NCBI GenBank assembly: GCA_000513555.1
Contig: ALYD01000031.1
Span: 1-38,514, forward strand
Length of the DNA stretch: 38,514 bases
Source of the DNA: Lachnospiraceae bacterium JC7
GTDB taxonomy: Bacteria; Bacillota; Clostridia; Lachnospirales; Lachnospiraceae
Reading direction: 5' to 3'
Shown here: positions 34,993 through 38,514 of the stretch, piece after piece
Layout: each line of letters begins with the position of its first letter
Numbering within the stretch: position 1 is the stretch's first letter
Notes under the pieces: model-generated
The model's database searches: none
What the model was told of the DNA's origin: nothing
What the model saw: the letters and a program-made list of their open reading frames with translations, nothing else
Position numbers and translations under genes: made by a program

Positions 34993-36315
34993 TTATACTC
35001 TTCTTGAAATGTTACCGTTTCTTCTGGCATCCTCCATGGCAAGGGCGAGATTGGTGATCGCCGAAGAAGCACGCTCCACAGCATCCTGAAGATCTCTGTA
35101 GCTGTTATTCATAAGCTTAGGCAGCTGATCGTTGGCCTTCTTTATCTCTGCCACCTGCTGAACCAGATGTGACTCAACATTAACGAGGTTACTGTCAATG
35201 ACCTTGAAGGTGTTGTCTATATTCTTAGGAAGCTGATTTACCGAAAGTCTGATGGAATCCAAAAGCTCCTTCTGAGCCTTGAGCTCGTTCTGGAATACCT
35301 GTACAGACTGGTTGAGCATATTTCTGTAATTCTCCAGATCTCTCAGGTACTGACGGTCGTCAGCTATAAGTTTCTGATTGGTACCGTTTGATACCCAGAG
35401 ATCATTCATACTGCGCTTGATCTCCTGCTGGGTCTCAACCACACTTCCCGTAAATGCCGCAAGCTGCTCACCCAGAAGCTTGGCTTCTTCATTTATCTGA
35501 TGGGCTATCTCTCTGGTACTGCCTGTTTCATCCAGTACATGATTCATAAGCTCTGCATTTTTATGCTGTATGTTATAGCACTCACTTATGGTCTCATTGA
35601 GACTTACGAAGGCACCGTTAAGGGCGTTGTTCATTTCCACGATGAAAGCATTGACAACTGCCTTAAGGGAATCCATCTGATTCTGGGTAGCGATATTGGC
35701 AAATTCAGTGATGGTCCTGTGCAAGCGATCAAACTGGGGATTAAGGATCCTTGCGATATTTTCGCCCAGCTTATCTCCCATTTCATCGATGGTATCAAGC
35801 TGCTTTTCCTGAAGCTCGATAAGTCTGTTCACACTGTCGAATTCGCTGTCCGGCAGTACATATTTTTTGTATGCCAATGCAAAATCCCGGACAGCAGTCT
35901 CTGCTTCATCAAGCTTACGCTTATAAACGTAGTTAAAGGTCAGTGAGAAGACCATTCCATAGATAGAGGTATGGAAGGCCACTTTAATTCCGTTCATAAG
36001 CGGAGTGATGCTGTTTGTGATGGCCTCGGTGGATCCGGTATTGAAGCCCTGAAGACCTATGGAAAGTCCAATGAAGGTCCCCAGGATACCGAGTCCTGTC
36101 ATGACTCCCGGTACCTGATTCAGCTGATTCCTGTGCATGACCTTATCAACTATGTCATCATTGAAATAGTCCTGTATATCGCATTTATAGCTGTGCTCTT
36201 TCATTTCATTGATGCGTTCCAGCTCATACTGATAATCTTTATATATTTCCATGAGATGTCCGTCTTCAAAGAGCATATCCTGTATTTTCTTTGTATCTTT
36301 CATACAGAAAGGCAT
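34993..36315 (-). CDS. MotA/ZorA-like channel protein, 3' part in the second reading frame
   Basis: This open frame holds the C-terminal part of a MotA/TolQ/ExbB-like protein (up to 440 codons from the first ATG). Membrane helices are at about 69-91 (PGVMTGLGILGTFIGLSIGL) and 109-131 (IKVAFHTSIYGMVFSLTFNYVY), the TM3 and TM4 of this family. A helical cytoplasmic tail of about 300 residues follows, as in ZorA. Helices TM1 and TM2 are encoded by the upstream frame (36266-36568), which is 1 nt out of phase. The ATGs at 36315 and 36303 have no visible Shine-Dalgarno sequence. The most likely reading is one gene joined by a +1 shift, disrupted by a single-base change, or mis-sequenced. Its stop lies 11 nt before the ZorB-like gene. 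Confidence 0.8.
   Translation of the reverse strand: MPFCMKDTKKIQDMLFEDGHLMEIYKDYQYELERINEMKEHSYKCDIQDYFNDDIVDKVMHRNQLNQVPGVMTGLGILGTFIGLSIGLQGFNTGSTEAITNSITPLMNGIKVAFHTSIYGMVFSLTFNYVYKRKLDEAETAVRDFALAYKKYVLPDSEFDSVNRLIELQEKQLDTIDEMGDKLGENIARILNPQFDRLHRTITEFANIATQNQMDSLKAVVNAFIVEMNNALNGAFVSLNETISECYNIQHKNAELMNHVLDETGSTREIAHQINEEAKLLGEQLAAFTGSVVETQQEIKRSMNDLWVSNGTNQKLIADDRQYLRDLENYRNMLNQSVQVFQNELKAQKELLDSIRLSVNQLPKNIDNTFKVIDSNLVNVESHLVQQVAEIKKANDQLPKLMNNSYRDLQDAVERASSAITNLALAMEDARRNGNISRRV
36263..36280 (-). other. Candidate +1 frameshift site (CTT TGA)
   Basis: The minus strand reads GGA TAT GCT CTT TGA AGA. Slippage of the P-site tRNA from CTT to TTT at the TGA would continue as GAA GAC GGA, the frame of the downstream channel part. 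This mirrors prfB. An AGGA sequence lies 6 nt upstream of CTT; prfB has a stronger SD-like element 3 nt upstream. Confidence 0.4.
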
Positions 36316-36568
36316 GGCTGTTCATGGCATCATCCCGTATCTTTGCGGTAACACGACAGAGATCCGAGATTATATCATTTATGGGAGCAAAACTGTTCCG
36401 GTCACAGCTTATCAGAATGATGGCAACGATAAGGAACATTGCCGCATTGACTGCGATATTTGAAACACCCTCTCCCTGTCCCGAAAAGACATTGAGATAA
36501 ACACACAGCCCAACCATGGCGATGAAAACCAGCGCCACAAGCCATTCATACCACTTCTTTTTCTGCAT
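36266..36568 (-). CDS. MotA/ZorA-like channel protein, 5' part (TM1-TM2)
   Basis: A 100-codon frame starting MQKKKWYEWL at the ATG at 36568, with a strong GGAGG site 7 nt upstream. It encodes two membrane helices (about 9-27, WLVALVFIAMVGLCVYLNV, and 35-52, SNIAVNAAMFLIVAIILI), then a cytoplasmic helix NDIISDLCRVTAKIRDDAMNSHAFLYERYK. It ends ...GYAL-stop (TGA at 36268-36266), overlapping the next frame by 50 nt. Helix order and length match the first half of a four-helix MotA/ZorA protein whose second half lies in the +1 frame. The last sense codon and stop read CTT TGA. An upstream TATAAT (36655-36660 on the minus strand) is a likely -10. Confidence 0.75.
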   Translation of the reverse strand: MQKKKWYEWLVALVFIAMVGLCVYLNVFSGQGEGVSNIAVNAAMFLIVAIILISCDRNSFAPINDIISDLCRVTAKIRDDAMNSHAFLYERYKENTGYAL

Positions 36569-36762
36569 AACTTTTCCTCCGAATACGGGAATGATATATG
36601 TCCGCTCCAAAAAGCTTTTCATCACGAGCTTTTATTAGGGCGATCATACTCATAATTATATCAATTTTTACTGAAATAAATCTTAAATTTAAGATTAGAT
36701 ATGGCTTATTTTTTTAATAATCTTTATTTCAGAGAAAATTATCAGTATTTATCGGAATTCAG

Positions 36763-36776
36763 TGACAAAAATGTCA
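36763..36776. promoter_or_regulatory. Inverted repeat TGACA-AAAA-TGTCA upstream of the chromate transporter
   Basis: A perfect 5-bp-arm inverted repeat ending 1 nt before the -35 of the candidate promoter at 36778-36806. Likely a regulator site; the regulator is unknown. Confidence 0.4.
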
Positions 36777-36777
36777 T

Positions 36778-36806
36778 TTCACTTTTTTTATTTTAAGTTA
36801 TATTAT
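36778..36806 (+). promoter_or_regulatory. Candidate promoter of the chromate transporter genes
   Basis: TTCACT (36778-36783), a 17-nt spacer and TATTAT (36801-36806). The leader would be about 110 nt. Confidence 0.45.
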
Positions 36807-36921
36807 TGAAGTACTGTGGTGATTTACCATCAGAATTTCATGCTGTATCCGGACAGATCCGGTGGAACATTATTCTTCACTGAATTTTATCCCGGAGAAC
36901 AGCGGCGAAACGGAGATCATT

Positions 36922-37551
36922 ATGAAAATTGAATCTGATAACATAGACCCATCAAAAGAAAAAGCGACTCCGGAAACATCTGTTGAGAAGACAAATATTC
37001 CCAGATCATCGCTGAAGACTCTGTTCTTTGATTTTATTAAATTCGGTCTCTTCACCTTCGGCGGCGGATGGAGTATCGTCGCGCAGATGCAGAAGATCTA
37101 CGTGGAAGAACGTAAGGAGATCAGTTCCCAGGAACTTCTGGACCTCACCAGCGTAGGCCGCAGTCTTCCGGGAACCATGATAGGCAACATAGCCGTACTC
37201 TTCGGATATTCAAGACAGGGTGTACCCGGTTCTCTCATTTGCCTCTTCGGTATGGTGCTTCCGCCCTTTCTGGTACTTCTTGTAGTTGCGAGCTGCTATA
37301 CAGCTTTCAGAAGCAATTATTGGGTCGCTTCTGCCATGAGCGGCATAAGATGCGCAGTTGTGCCCATTATCATTTCAGCTGCCTTCAATATGGTGAAAGG
37401 TGCCTTCAAGTTCAAGCCATGCTATCTCATAACTCTTGTTTGCGTCATCCTTTATCTCGTATTTGACGTAAATTGCGTTTATCTCGTAATACTCGGTGCG
37501 GTATGCGGTATCCTGATAAGCGAAATATACGAAAGAAGGAGAGGTGACTGA
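36922..37551 (+). CDS. Chromate transporter family protein, first half of a two-gene pair
   Basis: A protein of about 209 aa starting MKIESDNIDPSKEKA at the ATG at 36922, with GGAG 6 nt upstream; a GTG start at 36862 is less likely. After a hydrophilic N-terminus of about 30 residues, the CHR domain shows FFDFIKFGLFTFGGGWSIVAQMQ, VGRSLPGTMIGNIAVLFGY and four to five further membrane segments. Short CHR proteins work as pairs of about 180-200 aa that together equal one long ChrA. They carry chromate or, more likely in anaerobes, other oxyanions such as sulfate; the substrate is not established. The stop codon is 1 nt before the next start, so translation is coupled. No chrB regulator is adjacent. 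Confidence 0.9.
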   Translation: MKIESDNIDPSKEKATPETSVEKTNIPRSSLKTLFFDFIKFGLFTFGGGWSIVAQMQKIYVEERKEISSQELLDLTSVGRSLPGTMIGNIAVLFGYSRQGVPGSLICLFGMVLPPFLVLLVVASCYTAFRSNYWVASAMSGIRCAVVPIIISAAFNMVKGAFKFKPCYLITLVCVILYLVFDVNCVYLVILGAVCGILISEIYERRRGD

Positions 37552-37552
37552 C

Positions 37553-38107
37553 ATGGACCAGTTTATTACTGTTTTACAGCTCTACTGGAGCTTTTTAAAA
37601 ATAGGCTTTACAAGTTTCGGCGGTCTCTCCATGATCCCGCTCATCACCAGTGAGATGCTTGGGCATGGATGGATGGTGGCTTCTGAAATCTCTGACATAG
37701 TAGCCATTGCAGAAATGACCCCCGGTCCCCTCGGCCTTAACTGCGCTACATTTGCAGGATTAAAAGCAGCAGGGCTCATAGGTTCTGCCGCTGCCAATCT
37801 CGGAGCCCTTACTCCCTCCTTCACTCTTTGTCTTGTGGGAGCGGTCTTCTTCGAGAAATTCAAAAGATCCACCATCATGCAGAAGATACTGGTTGGCGTA
37901 CGTCCCGCATGTATAGCCATGGTCATCGGAGTTATATGTACCCTGTCCATGTCAAACTATGTGACTGCTGCAGGCATTTCACCTGTAGCCATTATCATAA
38001 GCATAGTGGATATCACCCTTCTTCGCTTTGCAAAGCTGGGGATACCCACTGTTATAATCATTAGTGCAGTTATAGGAATACTTGTTTATGGTGTGCTCGG
38101 CATCTGA
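37553..38107 (+). CDS. Chromate transporter family protein, second half of the pair
   Basis: A protein of about 184 aa starting MDQFITVLQLYWSFLKIG at the ATG at 37553. GGAGAGG lies 8 nt upstream, inside the end of the first gene; a GTG start at 37544 would be too close to this site. CHR motifs are FTSFGGLSMIPLITSEM and VAIAEMTPGPLGLNCATFAG, with about six membrane helices. It should pair with the preceding protein in opposite membrane orientation, as short-chain CHR partners do. The 3' end overlaps the convergent GAF-protein gene by 22 nt, and no terminator was found between them. Confidence 0.9.
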   Translation: MDQFITVLQLYWSFLKIGFTSFGGLSMIPLITSEMLGHGWMVASEISDIVAIAEMTPGPLGLNCATFAGLKAAGLIGSAAANLGALTPSFTLCLVGAVFFEKFKRSTIMQKILVGVRPACIAMVIGVICTLSMSNYVTAAGISPVAIIISIVDITLLRFAKLGIPTVIIISAVIGILVYGVLGI

Positions 38108-38514
38108 CCCTCCACATTTCTCAATTCCTCATTAAACTCGAGGAAATAGGACGCATGTTCCAAAAGGAGCTTAACGTTCTTTTCTTCCTCAGGCTTGTAA
38201 TTATCAACCCCTATGAATCCGAAGAGCTTTCCGTTTTTGTAGAACGGTATCTCGATGATGTTCCTGATACCCTGATGCAACATAAGGTCTGCCCTCTTCG
38301 GATTTATATATTTACAGTTTTCGATATTCTTGACAACTCTGCTGGTTCCCGGCAGAAATACTTCATTTCTTGATACATAGCTCGAATAATCTATATTCTG
38401 CCACTTATCCATTACAGATTCCACACCCTCAGCACACCACTCAAAGGTGTTGCTTATCTTGTCTCCGCTGATCTCCATTATGAAGATACGGTCTGCCTTG
38501 ATGCTCTTCTTCAG
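38086..38514 (-). CDS. GAF-domain protein (partial, N-terminus beyond right edge)
   Basis: The last about 142 codons of a longer protein; the frame stays open to the right edge. The visible part is one GAF domain: ADRIFIMEISGDKISNTFEWCAEG, a helical segment, SRVVKNIENCKY, and GIRNIIEIPFYKNGKLFGFIGVDNYK, then a closing helix ending FNEELRNVEGQMPSTP. GAF domains bind small ligands or mediate dimerisation. In this phylum such C-terminal GAF domains are often fused to GGDEF, EAL or HD-type signalling modules, which would lie outside the window, so the output function is unknown. It converges on the chromate transporter pair, with a 22-nt overlap of the coding ends. Confidence 0.8.
   Translation of the reverse strand: MKKSIKADRIFIMEISGDKISNTFEWCAEGVESVMDKWQNIDYSSYVSRNEVFLPGTSRVVKNIENCKYINPKRADLMLHQGIRNIIEIPFYKNGKLFGFIGVDNYKPEEEKNVKLLLEHASYFLEFNEELRNVEGQMPSTP

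Larger units (their letters stand above)
36569..36921. other. Divergent intergenic region ZorA-like gene/chromate transporter
   Basis: AT-rich 353-nt region. The minus-strand -10 TATAAT (36655-36660) points to the channel genes. A plus-strand promoter and an inverted repeat (36763-36806) point to the chromate transporter genes. No further gene is supportable. Confidence 0.5.

Noticed and set aside
33953..36568. A complete Zorya anti-phage system
   Set aside because: Only ZorA- and ZorB-like proteins are present. No helicase, nuclease or other zorC/D/E-like gene lies within the window on either side.

Overview
The window looks like a chromosomal core segment of a low-to-moderate GC Firmicute, most likely a Lachnospiraceae member (Butyrivibrio/Roseburia-like). 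The reasons are strong GGAGG-type ribosome binding sites, a K+-dependent membrane pyrophosphatase, LuxS, the ScpA/ScpB pair, a LytS-type kinase with a SARP-like response regulator, and a DUF5722 secreted protein. This family assignment is inference from gene content only. No rRNA, CRISPR array, insertion sequence, integrase or phage gene was seen. There is one tRNA gene, tRNA-Arg(CCG).

Layout from left to right. 1-872: 5' part of a class I/II aminotransferase gene (minus strand, running off the left edge). 1063-4759: a tight minus-strand cluster, metallophosphoesterase > scpA > scpB > dut, followed by a lipoprotein gene; a small XRE regulator (5030-5299) is divergent from it. 5447-9074: ftsH and a DUF1015 gene, each with its own signals. 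9288-13830: hppA, then the serine biosynthesis pair serC-serA. 13972-15066: leuB, divergent from uvrB (15381-17378, plus strand). 17483-18343: a MurR/RpiR regulator. 18627-18699: tRNA-Arg. 18751-20040: an SPFH protein ending in two zinc ribbons. 20348-20872: luxS (plus). 21017-23637: two secreted proteins, a DUF5722 glycosidase-like protein and a small unknown. 23804-27347: tyrS, DAHP synthase and an SDR oxidoreductase. 27569-31221: a sensor kinase, a CPBP-protease-like membrane protein and a SARP-type response regulator. 31384-33826: an unknown 217-aa protein and an NhaC antiporter. 33953-36568: a ZorA/ZorB-like (MotA/MotB-like) ion-channel pair. 36922-38107: a two-gene chromate transporter (plus). 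38086-38514: the C-terminal part of a GAF-domain protein (minus, running off the right edge).

Most transcription units are short and end in clear intrinsic terminators, several of them bidirectional between convergent genes. Good sigma-70-type promoters can be read for ftsH, aroF, nhaC and the tRNA.

The most interesting region is 33953-36568. The MotA-like channel gene is divided between two reading frames. The upstream part (two membrane helices) ends in CTT TGA, and the downstream part (two more helices and a long helical tail) continues in the +1 frame without a visible ribosome binding site. CTT TGA is the same heptameric context used for +1 frameshifting in prfB. The partner is a MotB/OmpA-like protein with a stalk in which glutamine recurs exactly every seven residues for eight heptads. 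The pair resembles ZorAB of the Zorya anti-phage systems, but no zorC, zorD or zorE neighbour is present. A second candidate system is the kinase / CPBP-like / SARP regulator cassette at 27569-31221.
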